NCBI GenBank assembly: GCA_900315485.1
Contig: OMZI01000011.1
Location: 1-64,000 of the forward strand
Direction of reading: 5' to 3'
DNA from: an uncultured Eubacteriales bacterium
Lineage (GTDB): Bacteria > Bacillota > Clostridia > Peptostreptococcales > Anaerovoracaceae
DNA: 64,000 nucleotides
Shown: in pieces, positions 42,410-51,293 of the stretch
Position numbering within the stretch: position 1 is the first letter of the stretch
How the letters are laid out: every line of letters begins with the position of its first letter
The notes under the pieces: model-generated
The model's input: only the letters and a program-made list of their open reading frames with translations
What the model was told of the DNA's origin: nothing
Databases searched by the model: none
Made by a program: the position numbers and the translations under genes

Positions 42410-42594
42410 ATAGGCAATATTCACGGCGGTATGTTCCATACATGCTGCTCTCATAGAGGGGAATGCAATTATCGGCGTAAGCAATATTGTGTCCGTGGCA
42501 ATGAGTACAGACACAGGACACTGATGTTGTCGCTGGTTTTGTTGCGTACTGAATGGATCTATTGTGAATATTGGAGAGGAAAAGGAAGAAACTT

Positions 42595-44271
42595 ATGAGA
42601 AAGTATAAATGTAAGTATGATATCGAATTTCAGGACATCAAGGAGATCCTGGATTTCATGGATGACCATTATGCTGACAAGACTGCTTTCATCTACAAGA
42701 GCAAGGACAGAAAATCCCAGACGGAGATCAGCTTCCACAAGTTCAGACAGGATGTCGACAGTGTCGGAGCATATCTCCTGAGCAAGGGACTCAAAGGCAA
42801 GAGGATCGTGGTCATCGGACCTAACTCTTATCCGTGGATGATCGCATACTACGGAATCGTAGTGAATGTCGGTGTTGTCGTTCCGCTGGACAAGGGTCTG
42901 CCGGAGGATGAGATCATCAACTCGCTCAAAAAATGCAAGGCAGATGCCATCGTATATGATGAAAGCCTGAAAATGGACTTTGAGAAGATCATAGCGATGG
43001 ACGGAATCGTTGCTGAAACACTCATCCCGATGTCGGATCTTGCTCAGGACAGACTTCCTGAATACGCACCGCTTGTTGAGAAGTACAGAAGTGAATTCAA
43101 AGTGATCGACAAGCATGCGGTAGACATCATCCTGTTTACTTCGGGAACAAGTGCTGATGCCAAGGCAGCTCAGCTGACTCAGCGCAACATCGCATCCTGC
43201 ATCGCAGCAATGCGTAAGGTAGAGCCTATCTATGAAGATGATGTTGTAATGATCTTCCTGCCGCTTCACCATGCATTCGGATGCACAGGCACACTGATGT
43301 TCCTCAGCAATGGCTGCACCAATGTATTCTGCAGCGGACTCAAGTATGTACAGAAGGAACTGGTTGAATATCACATCAGCGCATTCTTCTGCGTACCGCT
43401 GATTATTGAAGCTATTATCGGCAAGGTTCTGAAGACTGCTGAAAAGGAAGGCAAGCTGCAGAAGCTCGAAACCGGAAGAAAGATATCCAAGGCTCTCATG
43501 AAGATGGGTATCGATGTAAGGCGCAAGATATTCAAGGATGTCATAGACGGACTCGGCGGCAAGCTGAGATTCCTCATCAGCGGAGCTGCTCCGCTCGATC
43601 TCAAGACACTTGAGTATGCGACAGACTTCGGTCTCCTCACAGTTCAGGGCTACGGACTTACAGAAACAGCTCCGACCATCGCATCTGAGAGCTATTTCTA
43701 CAGAAGACCGGGCTCAGTCGGACATGCAATGCCTGGCGTTGAGGTCAAGATCAACGACCCTGATGAGGACGGCATCGGAGAACTCTATGCAAGAGGTCCT
43801 AACATCATGAAGGGATACCTTGATGACGATGAAGCCAATGCCAAGGTATTTGTAAACGGCTGGTTCAACACCGGAGACCTTGCAAGGATCGATGAGGATG
43901 ACTACATATTCATTACCGGACGTAAGAAGAACGTCATAGTTCTCAAGAACGGCAAGAACATCTATCCTGAGGAGATAGAGGCTCTGATCGACGAGATCCC
44001 TTATGTCACAGAGTGTGTCGTCAGCGGCCAGGAAGTAGGCGAGGACTACAGACTGGTAGTGACCATCGTGTACGATCCTGAAGAAGAGAGCATCAAGACT
44101 CTGAGCAGGGAAGAAGTACAGGAGCTCGCAAACTACGACATAGAGAAGATCAACCAGGATATGCCGACTTTCAAGAGAATCAAGCAGGTATATCTCAGAA
44201 CTGAACCGTTTGAGAAGACAACTACGCAGAAGATCAAGAGAAGAACGGTCAAGGTCGGGGAAGAAAACTAA
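42595..44271 (+). CDS. AMP-dependent acyl-CoA synthetase/ligase
   Basis: The protein has 558 residues from the ATG at 42595 (AAAGGAAG site). ANL superfamily: P-loop DIILFTSGTSADAKAAQLTQRN (a variant of the usual SGTTGxPKG, keeping the Lys), LPLHHAFG, the YGLTETAP motif, FNTGDLARIDEDDYIFITGRKKNVIVLKNGKNIYPEEIEALI, and a C-terminal Lys in TQKIKRR. It activates a carboxylic acid, probably a fatty acid, to its acyl-AMP and then its CoA thioester. Helical inserts at about 275-330 are typical of long-chain enzymes. Single gene between terminators. Confidence 0.87.
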   Translation: MRKYKCKYDIEFQDIKEILDFMDDHYADKTAFIYKSKDRKSQTEISFHKFRQDVDSVGAYLLSKGLKGKRIVVIGPNSYPWMIAYYGIVVNVGVVVPLDKGLPEDEIINSLKKCKADAIVYDESLKMDFEKIIAMDGIVAETLIPMSDLAQDRLPEYAPLVEKYRSEFKVIDKHAVDIILFTSGTSADAKAAQLTQRNIASCIAAMRKVEPIYEDDVVMIFLPLHHAFGCTGTLMFLSNGCTNVFCSGLKYVQKELVEYHISAFFCVPLIIEAIIGKVLKTAEKEGKLQKLETGRKISKALMKMGIDVRRKIFKDVIDGLGGKLRFLISGAAPLDLKTLEYATDFGLLTVQGYGLTETAPTIASESYFYRRPGSVGHAMPGVEVKINDPDEDGIGELYARGPNIMKGYLDDDEANAKVFVNGWFNTGDLARIDEDDYIFITGRKKNVIVLKNGKNIYPEEIEALIDEIPYVTECVVSGQEVGEDYRLVVTIVYDPEEESIKTLSREEVQELANYDIEKINQDMPTFKRIKQVYLRTEPFEKTTTQKIKRRTVKVGEEN

Positions 44272-44295
44272 AACTGCACATTAATTGCGCGCATC

Positions 44296-44324
44296 AGGCA
44301 GGTGGCTTGTACACCTGCCTTTTT
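44296..44324 (+). terminator. Intrinsic terminator
   Basis: AGGCAGGTG, loop GCTTGTA, CACCTGCCT, followed by T5. Confidence 0.85.
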
Positions 44325-44423
44325 GCGTACGGAAAAACGGGACATATTGGATGAATCGATATGAACGCAGTTAACTATTGGCGAAATGCATAGCGCTCAT
44401 AATACCGATAGAATCTATCAATT

Positions 44424-44451
44424 TTGCCTTGTATATGACGGATAGTAAAAT
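44424..44451 (+). promoter_or_regulatory. Probable promoter of the DCCP gene
   Basis: -35 TTGCCT, 16-bp spacer, -10 TAAAAT. The start codon is 67 bases downstream. Confidence 0.5.
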
Positions 44452-44518
44452 TTAGGAGTAAGGGGCGCCTTATGGCGTAATTTTATGTTGAAATTATTAT
44501 TAAAGGGAGAAAGGAATT

Positions 44519-45787
44519 ATGGCAGACAATCAGAAAATGTGGGGCGAACTCGGAATGAACCTCGAGATGCACGACCAGCTGTGCGCAGTACTTCCGGGAG
44601 CAATCGGAGACGTATTTATGTCCCAGGAGAACAGACCGGAGTGCATGGACTATTTTGACATGGTCCTCGCTGATGTTCACGGTCTCAGACCTGCTGAGCT
44701 CGTAGAGTTCAGAAAGAACGGCGGCAAGGTATTCGGCACATTCTGTGCTTATGTACCTGATGAAGTTATCGTAGCTGCTGATGCTATCGCTACAGGCCTC
44801 TGCGCAGGATCTCAGTTCTGGGTACCTGGCGGTGAGAGATATCTTCCTGCCAACACATGCCCGCTGATCAAGGCTATGCTCGGAGCAAGATTCGACAGAA
44901 CATGCCCGTTCTACAGACTCGCTGACGTATATATCGGAGAGAACACCTGTGACGGAAAGAAGAAGGCTTATGAGATCCTCGGCACAGACGTTCCTATGCA
45001 TATCATGGATCTTCCACAGATGAAGAGACCTAAGGACTATCTCAAGTGGGCTGATGAGATCAAGGATCTCAAGGACCTCGTTGAGAAGGAAACAGGAAAC
45101 GAAGTAACAGCTGAAAAGCTCGCTGAGGGTATCAAGACCATCAACGCTAAGAGAGCTGCACTGCAGAGACTGTATGATGAGAGAAAGAACCTCAACGTTC
45201 CTATCTCCGGAACAGATACACTGCTGATCAGCCAGATCGCTTACTATGATGATCCTAAGAGATTCGCAGCAATGGTCAACAAGCTGTGCGACGAGCTCGA
45301 CAAGAGAGTTGCAGAGGGCGTAAACGTTGCTGAAGGAAAGAAGAGGATCCTCATCACAGGAACACCTATGGCTATTCCTAACTGGAAGATGCACAACCTC
45401 GTCGAGACAAGCGGCGGCGTAGTTGTATGCGAAGAGACCTGCACAGGTACAAGATACTTCGAGAACCAGGTAGACGAGAGCGGCAAGACAGTTGACGAGA
45501 TGATCCAGCACATCGCTGACAGATACATGGGAATCAACTGCGCATGCTTCACTCCTAACACAGGAAGATTTGACGATGTTATCAGACTCGCTAAGGAATA
45601 CAAGGCTGACGGAGTTATCGATGTCAACCTCATGTTCTGCCAGACATACGATATCGAGGGAAGAAGCCTCGAAGAGAGATGCAAGGCAGAGGGAATTCCA
45701 TTCCTCGGTCTCGAGACAGACTACACTGACAATGATGCTCAGCAGCTCAAGACAAGAATCGGTGCATTCATCGAGATGCTTGGATAA
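44519..45787 (+). CDS. Double-cubane-cluster protein (DCCP), HgdB/YjiM family
   Basis: The protein has 422 residues of the 2-hydroxyacyl-CoA dehydratase D / benzoyl-CoA reductase family. It is a single large subunit, with a small DUF3343 gene and an activator gene directly after it, which is the arrangement of double-cubane cluster proteins rather than of two-subunit dehydratases. Cysteines that could hold the cluster: Cys76, Cys114, Cys129, Cys144, Cys304, Cys308, Cys341, Cys343, Cys374. Characterised DCCP carries an [8Fe-9S] cluster and, with ATP-driven activation, reduces small molecules such as acetylene; the physiological substrate is not known. Codon use is strongly biased, so expression is probably high. 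Confidence 0.8.
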   Translation: MADNQKMWGELGMNLEMHDQLCAVLPGAIGDVFMSQENRPECMDYFDMVLADVHGLRPAELVEFRKNGGKVFGTFCAYVPDEVIVAADAIATGLCAGSQFWVPGGERYLPANTCPLIKAMLGARFDRTCPFYRLADVYIGENTCDGKKKAYEILGTDVPMHIMDLPQMKRPKDYLKWADEIKDLKDLVEKETGNEVTAEKLAEGIKTINAKRAALQRLYDERKNLNVPISGTDTLLISQIAYYDDPKRFAAMVNKLCDELDKRVAEGVNVAEGKKRILITGTPMAIPNWKMHNLVETSGGVVVCEETCTGTRYFENQVDESGKTVDEMIQHIADRYMGINCACFTPNTGRFDDVIRLAKEYKADGVIDVNLMFCQTYDIEGRSLEERCKAEGIPFLGLETDYTDNDAQQLKTRIGAFIEMLG

Positions 45788-45837
45788 TTTTCGAGCCGTA
45801 AGATGACTTGTCCTGAAATGGATAACAAACAGGTAAT

Positions 45838-45868
45838 AAAGGGCGGAATATTCTTCCGCCCTTTGTTT
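45838..45868 (+). terminator. Terminator-like hairpin between DCCP and DUF3343 genes
   Basis: AAAGGGCGGAA / TTCCGCCCTTT followed by GTTT. It probably lowers expression of the two downstream genes relative to DCCP. Confidence 0.75.
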
Positions 45869-45904
45869 CGCAAAATCATAAAGGTATGATACAATAACTG
45901 CGCT

Positions 45905-46168
45905 ATGTCAGATTTTTTACATTATTACGTTTTATTCCAGAATCATACGGACGCAACTGCCATGTACCGCACGCTCAAGAAGCGCTCGATATATGCGCAG
46001 ATAAGCCCGACCCCGAGAGAACTCAGCGTGTGCTGCGGAGTCTCTCTTCTGATACACGGAGAAGACGTAGAACAGATCAAAGAGATAGCTGAGACAGATC
46101 ATCTCAACTATCTTTCGATCGACGGACTGAACAATACATTTGATAACACGAGGCACAAATATGGCTAA
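45905..46168 (+). CDS. DUF3343 protein of the DCCP system
   Basis: The protein has 87 residues. DUF3343 proteins are small ferredoxin-like-fold proteins: YYVLFQNHTDATAMYRTLKK, PTPRELSVCCGVSLLI with the Cys-Cys, then a short C-terminal helix. They are frequent partners of DCCP and selenium or Fe-S operons; the role is unknown, perhaps cluster or electron handling through the vicinal cysteines. The next gene starts inside its last codons (8-base overlap), so the two are translated together. Confidence 0.8.
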   Translation: MSDFLHYYVLFQNHTDATAMYRTLKKRSIYAQISPTPRELSVCCGVSLLIHGEDVEQIKEIAETDHLNYLSIDGLNNTFDNTRHKYG

Positions 46169-46928
46169 GAAATACATCGGAATCGACATCGGATCAACTG
46201 CATCTAAGGTATGCGTTCTTGAAGAGGGCAAGGAGCCTGTATATGAGGTGCTCCCTACAGGATGGAACAGCAAGATAACCGCCGGGATCATCAAGGAGGA
46301 CCTTGAGAAGAGATACGGCGCGATAGACGACTCCGCTATCGTTGCAACAGGATACGGAAGGATCAGCGTCGACTATGCAGATCATGTGATCACTGAGATC
46401 AGCTGCCACGGAAGAGGCGGATATGAAATGATCGGACGCGACTGCACTATCATAGACATCGGCGGACAGGATACCAAGTATATCAATGTAGTCGGAGGCA
46501 AGCCGGTCGACTTTCTGATGAACGACAAGTGCGCTGCAGGTACGGGCAAATTCATCGAGGTCATGGCCAACAGGCTGGGGCTCACGATCGAGGAGCTGTT
46601 CGAGCTTGCAGAGATTGGTGATCCTATATCCATCAGTTCACTCTGTACAGTATTTGCAGAATCCGAAGTCATAAACTACATGGGTGAAGGCAGAAGCCGT
46701 GAAGACCTTGCTGCCGGCGTCATCGACTCGGTCGCACTCAAGGTCGCTACTCTTGTACAGAGGAAAGAGATACAGGATACTGTCATCATCACCGGCGGAT
46801 TCAGCAATAACGAATTCTTCGCATCCCTTCTCAGCAAGAAGCTCGGAAAGACCGTTACTGCTATGCCTCTCGGAAGATATGCCGGAGCATACGGAGCAGC
46901 ACTTCTGGCAAAATCCAAGGACAAATAG
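46161..46928 (+). CDS. ATP-dependent activator/reductase of DCCP (HgdC/YjiL family)
   Basis: The protein has 255 residues from the ATG at 46161. ASKHA fold: GIDIGSTASKV near the N terminus, DIGGQDTKYI (99-108), GGFSNNEFF. Cys124 in NDKCAAGTG and Cys162 in SSLCTVFAES are the family's ligands for the [4Fe-4S] cluster bridged in the dimer. It uses ATP hydrolysis to push low-potential electrons into its partner, here the DCCP encoded upstream. It is functionally parallel to the NifH-like protein at 20443, but unrelated in fold. Confidence 0.88.
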   Translation: MAKKYIGIDIGSTASKVCVLEEGKEPVYEVLPTGWNSKITAGIIKEDLEKRYGAIDDSAIVATGYGRISVDYADHVITEISCHGRGGYEMIGRDCTIIDIGGQDTKYINVVGGKPVDFLMNDKCAAGTGKFIEVMANRLGLTIEELFELAEIGDPISISSLCTVFAESEVINYMGEGRSREDLAAGVIDSVALKVATLVQRKEIQDTVIITGGFSNNEFFASLLSKKLGKTVTAMPLGRYAGAYGAALLAKSKDK

Positions 46929-46958
46929 AGCGACGGATATTTCAGAAATGACATACAG

Positions 46959-46988
46959 GCGCAAATCTTCACGGGTTTGTGCTTTTTT
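46959..46988 (+). terminator. Intrinsic terminator of the DCCP operon
   Basis: GCGCAAAT / GTTTGTGC (wobbles allowed) around an eight-base loop, followed by T6. Confidence 0.75.
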
Positions 46989-47145
46989 ATTGAAAAACAG
47001 CAACGTTTCCCCGGGAAGGGAGAGTGCTTTTGACAAGATAATGCTGTGTGCGCGGTGGTAAACCCCCACCTCGGTGTGGTATGATTCAGATAGGTATATA
47101 TGGCAGTACAGAGACTGCCGTCAGGATAACGGAGGTTAAAGTCGG

Positions 47146-48609
47146 ATGTTCAGGAAGTTCAGAGAAAGTCCGTATTTCAGAGCGGGAATCACAGTGCTGA
47201 TCTGCGGCGCAATTCTGATAATGTTCCACAACTGGGTCACGAACACACACTTCTCGGTCGGATTCGAGACGCTTGGCAAGACTATGGCGCCGGTGCTGAT
47301 AGGAGGCATTTTCGCATTCATACTCTGCCCGGTCTACAACGCATGCGTCAAGCGAAGCTACAGGAGAATGCTCAAAGGAGCAAAACGCAAGGGATTCTCC
47401 ATCGGAGCTATGATAGTCAGCGATGATTCCGAAAGGGAAGTGGATAAAGCCGAAAAGCGCAGGATCCTTATCGCTGCGAGAGCTTTTGCTTCCTTCGTAT
47501 GTGTCGTCATAGTAGTCGGTCTCGTCGGCCTGTTCGTATATTTTGTAGTACCGCAGGTCGTTGAGAGTGCGATCAACCTCATCAATACCATGCCGCAGAG
47601 GCTTGAGGTCCTGTCAGACTGGTGTGCAGTCCATCTGGCGCACTTCCCGCTTATTGCCACATGGGTGGATAACATCGCCAATGCAGGAAACAGTGAGATC
47701 CTTACATGGGTGCAGAAGCATATCCTCTCAGGTGATGCGGTAAGCATAGCTACAATGATCTCCAACGGCGTAATGACCGCGGTCAGTTATGTTGCAAATG
47801 CCTTCGTCGGCCTCCTGATCATGGTATACCTCCTCAACTACAAGGAGAGACTGTTTGCGATCATGCGTAAGATCGTCAATGCAACATGCGGACAGAAGCG
47901 AAAGGCGGCACTGTATGAGTTCGCAAGCATTGTAAATGAAACTTTCATCGGATTCATCGTCGGCCGCATTATCGACTCCTTCATCATAGGCGTGCTCACT
48001 TTCATAGTGATGACTATATGCAATATACCTTTTGCCCTTATGATAAGCGTGATCGTAGGCATCACCAATGTGATACCTTTCTTCGGACCATTCATAGGAG
48101 CGATCCCGTCGGTATTCATCCTGATGCTGGAGCGTCCGATATATGCGTTTTATTTCATAATCATCATCCTCATAATCCAGCAGATCGACGGCAATATCAT
48201 AGGGCCTAAGATCGTGGGCAATGCCATCGGCATAAGCAGCTTCTGGGTACTGATGTCCGTTCTCATAGGCGGCGGTCTGTTCGGATTTGCGGGCATGGCA
48301 CTCGGGGTCCCGGTCTTCGCCGTGATTTACAGATACATAGACAAGATAACGACTGCAAGACTCAAGCACAAAGAGAAAGATACGACGACGGCTTATTACT
48401 TCAGCCTTGAACCATACGGACTTGAGGACGATGAAGTAGAACTTGATCATGACAAGAAAAAACAGAAATCACTGTTTGACGCTTTCAGGAAGACCATCAA
48501 AGACCCTGAACGCAAGAAAAAATTCATATACGATAATGAGCGGTCTTCCGGCACTGACAGACAAGATCAGCCGGCAAGGTCCTCAGATAAGGAGAACAAC
48601 AGACAATGA
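47146..48609 (+). CDS. AI-2E family transporter (PerM/YdbO type)
   Basis: The protein has 487 residues with about eight membrane helices. AI-2E/UPF0118 family: an N-terminal PVLIGGIFAFILCPVYNACV, a long helical cytoplasmic part, then NETFIGFIVGRIIDSFIIGVLTF and the hallmark GITNVIPFFGPFIGAIPSVFIL and DGNIIGPKIVG. It is a broad permease family that includes the AI-2 exporter TqsA and Na+/H+ antiporters; the substrate is not readable. The C-terminal about 100 residues are charged and cytoplasmic. The stop overlaps murB by ATGA. Confidence 0.88.
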   Translation: MFRKFRESPYFRAGITVLICGAILIMFHNWVTNTHFSVGFETLGKTMAPVLIGGIFAFILCPVYNACVKRSYRRMLKGAKRKGFSIGAMIVSDDSEREVDKAEKRRILIAARAFASFVCVVIVVGLVGLFVYFVVPQVVESAINLINTMPQRLEVLSDWCAVHLAHFPLIATWVDNIANAGNSEILTWVQKHILSGDAVSIATMISNGVMTAVSYVANAFVGLLIMVYLLNYKERLFAIMRKIVNATCGQKRKAALYEFASIVNETFIGFIVGRIIDSFIIGVLTFIVMTICNIPFALMISVIVGITNVIPFFGPFIGAIPSVFILMLERPIYAFYFIIIILIIQQIDGNIIGPKIVGNAIGISSFWVLMSVLIGGGLFGFAGMALGVPVFAVIYRYIDKITTARLKHKEKDTTTAYYFSLEPYGLEDDEVELDHDKKKQKSLFDAFRKTIKDPERKKKFIYDNERSSGTDRQDQPARSSDKENNRQ

Positions 48610-49583
48610 CAGATGTCATGGATAAGAATACAGCACTGAAATCAGCACTTGAAAAGATAAGACAGGTGGTTCCGGAAGAACTGATCCATGAGAACGAACC
48701 TATGTCCTCGCACACTTCATTCCGCATAGGCGGGCCGGCAGGAGCGCTGGTCACACCGGAAAATGAAGAGGAGCTTGCAGCGGTGCTGCGCATATGCGCG
48801 GCAGAGCCGGGTCTCGAGTACATGCTCATAGGAAACGGCTCGAACTTCCTCGTTGCAGACGAGGGATATCCCGGGATCTTCATTAAGCTCGGCGGGGATT
48901 TCTCTTCAGTATCAGTCGAGCAGGAAAATGCCGGAGAAAATGGTGAGTATACCCTGGTAAGAGCAGGCGCGGCAAAACTGCTGTCGTCCGTCAGCACATT
49001 TCTTACAGAGCGCGGCCTTGCGGGATTTGAATTCGCAAGCGGGATACCCGGCAGCATAGGCGGCGCAGTGTTCATGAACGCCGGAGCTTACGGCGGAGAG
49101 ATGAAGGACCTTGTCGTATCTGTAAGACTCATGAGGCCTGACGGCTCTGAGATCATCGAACTCAGCGGTGAGGAGATGCAGTTCGGCTACAGGCACAGCA
49201 TGGTCGAGGAAAGCGGCATGATCGTACTCTCGGCGCTTCTCTGTCTCGGACATGATGACAGAGAGGAAATAGCAGCCAGGGTAAAGGAGCTGCAGGAGAA
49301 GAGGAATGCAAAGCAGCCTGTCAATTATCCGAGCGCAGGCAGCACTTTCAAGAGACCTGTCGGCGGCTATGCGGCAGCACTTATAGATGAAGCGGGCCTC
49401 AAAGGATACAGAATAGGCGGAGCTATGGTCTCTGAAAAGCATGCCGGCTTCGTCATCAATGCAGGAGGTGCGACAGCTGAGGATGTGCTCGCTGTGATGA
49501 GACATGTACGCAAAACTGTATATGAAAACAGCGGCATAACACTTGAGCCGGAGGTAAGGCTCATAGGCTGCAGCCTTCAGTAG
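48606..49583 (+). CDS. murB: UDP-N-acetylenolpyruvoylglucosamine reductase
   Basis: The protein has 325 residues. FAD-binding part: HTSFRIGGPAGALVTPENEEEL, YMLIGNGSNFLVADEG, GFEFASGIPGSIGGAVFMNAGAYGGEM. Catalytic part: FGYRHSMV, the proton-donor Ser in SAGSTFKRP, and the late Glu in TLEPEVRLIG. It makes UDP-MurNAc for peptidoglycan using NADPH. Its start overlaps the AI-2E gene stop (ATGA). The following PHP, rapZ and whiA genes form a conserved Bacillota neighbourhood. Confidence 0.95.
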   Translation: MTDVMDKNTALKSALEKIRQVVPEELIHENEPMSSHTSFRIGGPAGALVTPENEEELAAVLRICAAEPGLEYMLIGNGSNFLVADEGYPGIFIKLGGDFSSVSVEQENAGENGEYTLVRAGAAKLLSSVSTFLTERGLAGFEFASGIPGSIGGAVFMNAGAYGGEMKDLVVSVRLMRPDGSEIIELSGEEMQFGYRHSMVEESGMIVLSALLCLGHDDREEIAARVKELQEKRNAKQPVNYPSAGSTFKRPVGGYAAALIDEAGLKGYRIGGAMVSEKHAGFVINAGGATAEDVLAVMRHVRKTVYENSGITLEPEVRLIGCSLQ

Positions 49584-49628
49584 CAGCATAAGGACATCCT
49601 GTCTGATGGCAGGATGCATGGTGAGATT

Positions 49629-50390
49629 ATGGATATAGAAACAATCAGGAAGAGCTTCAGACTGACAGCGGACTATCATACGCATACAGTCTATTCGAAG
49701 GTCGGACCTTATCTGCACGGCAAGGGCACTGTGCTCCAGAATGCCGCTGCAGCATCACTTAGGGGCATGCGCGAACTCGCGATCACCGACCACGGCCCGA
49801 CGGACTTCTACGGGCTTGACCTTAAGAAGATACCTCAGATCAGGGACGATATCGTCAAGGCCATGAAGCGTTTTCCGAGCGTCAAGATCTACCTCGGAGT
49901 TGAGGCAGACATCGTCGACACACCGAACGGGCTCGATGTATCGGAAGAAGATTTTGAGCTGTTTGATTTTGTCAACGCGGGATATCACTATGTGCCTAAC
50001 TGCCACATGATACAGAACTGGCTGGCATTCAGATTCCCGTGCCCGGAGAGTGTAAAGGAGAAGCTGAGAAAGCAGAATACTGACAGAATAATCAGAGCTC
50101 TCAGGAGCAACAACATCCGCATCCTGACACATCCGGGAGACAAGGCGTATATTGATACGCATGCTGTAGCGAAGGCGTGTGAGGAGACGGGTACGCTTGT
50201 TGAGATCAACGCAAGGCACAGGCATCCTGACTGCGAAGAGCTGAAGGTGTTTGCCGGATACGATGTAAAGTTCGTCATCAGCAGTGATGCTCACAAGCCT
50301 GAAAAAGTCGGAAGATATGTCAGGAGCATGGCTCTTGCTCTGTCCGCAGGGATAACACCGGACAGGATCGTAAATATTGAGAACAAATAG
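49629..50390 (+). CDS. PHP-domain phosphoesterase
   Basis: The protein has 253 residues from the ATG at 49629; a CATCCTG/CAGGATG hairpin at 49595-49616 lies just upstream. PHP motifs: DYHTHTVYSK (metal ligands near 14-18), ITDHGPTDFYG, GVEADIVD, GYHY, ILTHPGDKAY, and the final SSDAHKPEKVG. These bind two or three divalent metals and hydrolyse a phosphoester, possibly histidinol-phosphatase-like. PHP proteins at this place between murB and rapZ are common in Clostridia; the substrate is unknown. Confidence 0.85.
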   Translation: MDIETIRKSFRLTADYHTHTVYSKVGPYLHGKGTVLQNAAAASLRGMRELAITDHGPTDFYGLDLKKIPQIRDDIVKAMKRFPSVKIYLGVEADIVDTPNGLDVSEEDFELFDFVNAGYHYVPNCHMIQNWLAFRFPCPESVKEKLRKQNTDRIIRALRSNNIRILTHPGDKAYIDTHAVAKACEETGTLVEINARHRHPDCEELKVFAGYDVKFVISSDAHKPEKVGRYVRSMALALSAGITPDRIVNIENK

Positions 50391-50420
50391 AGATAATACG
50401 AGGGGCAGACAGAAATAATC

Positions 50421-51293
50421 ATGAAGGTAGTAATCATTACAGGAATGTCAGGGGCCGGCAGAAGCCGGGCGGCGAACTGGTTCGAGGATCAGGGATATTA
50501 CTGTGTGGATAACATGCCGCCTGCACTGATCGACAACTTCCTTGAGATGGCATCCGTCGACACCAACAGGATCGACAAGGTCGCATTCGTAGCCGACCTG
50601 AGAAGCGGTAGCTTTTTCAGAAAGCTGGCAACGACGATAGATGATCTTCGCAAAAGACCGGGGATCGATCTGACGGTGCTGTACATAGAGGCTGCACCTA
50701 AGGAGATCGTCAGAAGATACAACGAGGTTCGGCGCAACCATCCTCTGACCGGAGCTGCGGCAAGCCTCGACGTCATAGAGGAAGAAAGACAGAAGCTTGA
50801 AGAGATAAGAAAGAAGGCCGACCTGGTACTCGATACGACCAATCTCAAGGTCGCGGAGATGAACTCGGAGCTCGACAAGATGTTCTTCGGCGGCAGAGGC
50901 GCATCGAATTTTGCCATCAACATCAGTTCATTCGGTTTCAAATACGGAATCCCGAGCGAGTCGGATGTCATGTTCGATGTCAGGTTCCTGCCTAATCCTT
51001 ACTGGGTACCGAGTCTCAAGAAGCTGACGGGCAATAACAAGAAAGTTGTCAGTTATATATTCAGAAACGGAATGGCGGATCAGTTCGTCGATTCCGTGCA
51101 TATCCTTCTCAGGGCCATGGTCCCGGGATATATAAATGAGGGTAAATACCATCTCAATATCGCATTCGGCTGCACCGGCGGGCATCACAGATCTGTTGCC
51201 ATCGCCAACGCAGTTGCGGAGAAATTCAAGGCAGACGGTATGAGGGTCAGAGTCAATCACAGGGATCTCGATCTGCAGAACAAGAGGAAGTAG
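50421..51293 (+). CDS. rapZ: RapZ/YvcJ nucleotide-binding RNase adapter, altered P-loop
   Basis: The protein has 290 residues, the usual length. Family motifs: FEDQGYYCVDNMPPALIDNF, ADLRSGSFF, FLPNPYWVPSLKKLTG, and the C-terminal GCTGGHHRSVAIANAV. The P-loop reads GMSGAGRSRAA: the Walker A Lys (GAGKS/T in relatives) is Arg here, so ATP/GTP hydrolysis may be reduced or absent. RapZ-type proteins bind RNA and glucosamine 6-phosphate or UDP-sugars to control cell-wall precursor supply. Its stop abuts the whiA start directly. yvcK, usually between them in Bacillota, is missing. Confidence 0.93.
   Translation: MKVVIITGMSGAGRSRAANWFEDQGYYCVDNMPPALIDNFLEMASVDTNRIDKVAFVADLRSGSFFRKLATTIDDLRKRPGIDLTVLYIEAAPKEIVRRYNEVRRNHPLTGAAASLDVIEEERQKLEEIRKKADLVLDTTNLKVAEMNSELDKMFFGGRGASNFAINISSFGFKYGIPSESDVMFDVRFLPNPYWVPSLKKLTGNNKKVVSYIFRNGMADQFVDSVHILLRAMVPGYINEGKYHLNIAFGCTGGHHRSVAIANAVAEKFKADGMRVRVNHRDLDLQNKRK

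Noticed and set aside
44483..45511. 342-codon open frame on the minus strand
   Set aside because: Antisense to the DCCP gene; the lack of stops follows from the strong codon bias of that gene. Its product looks like no known protein.
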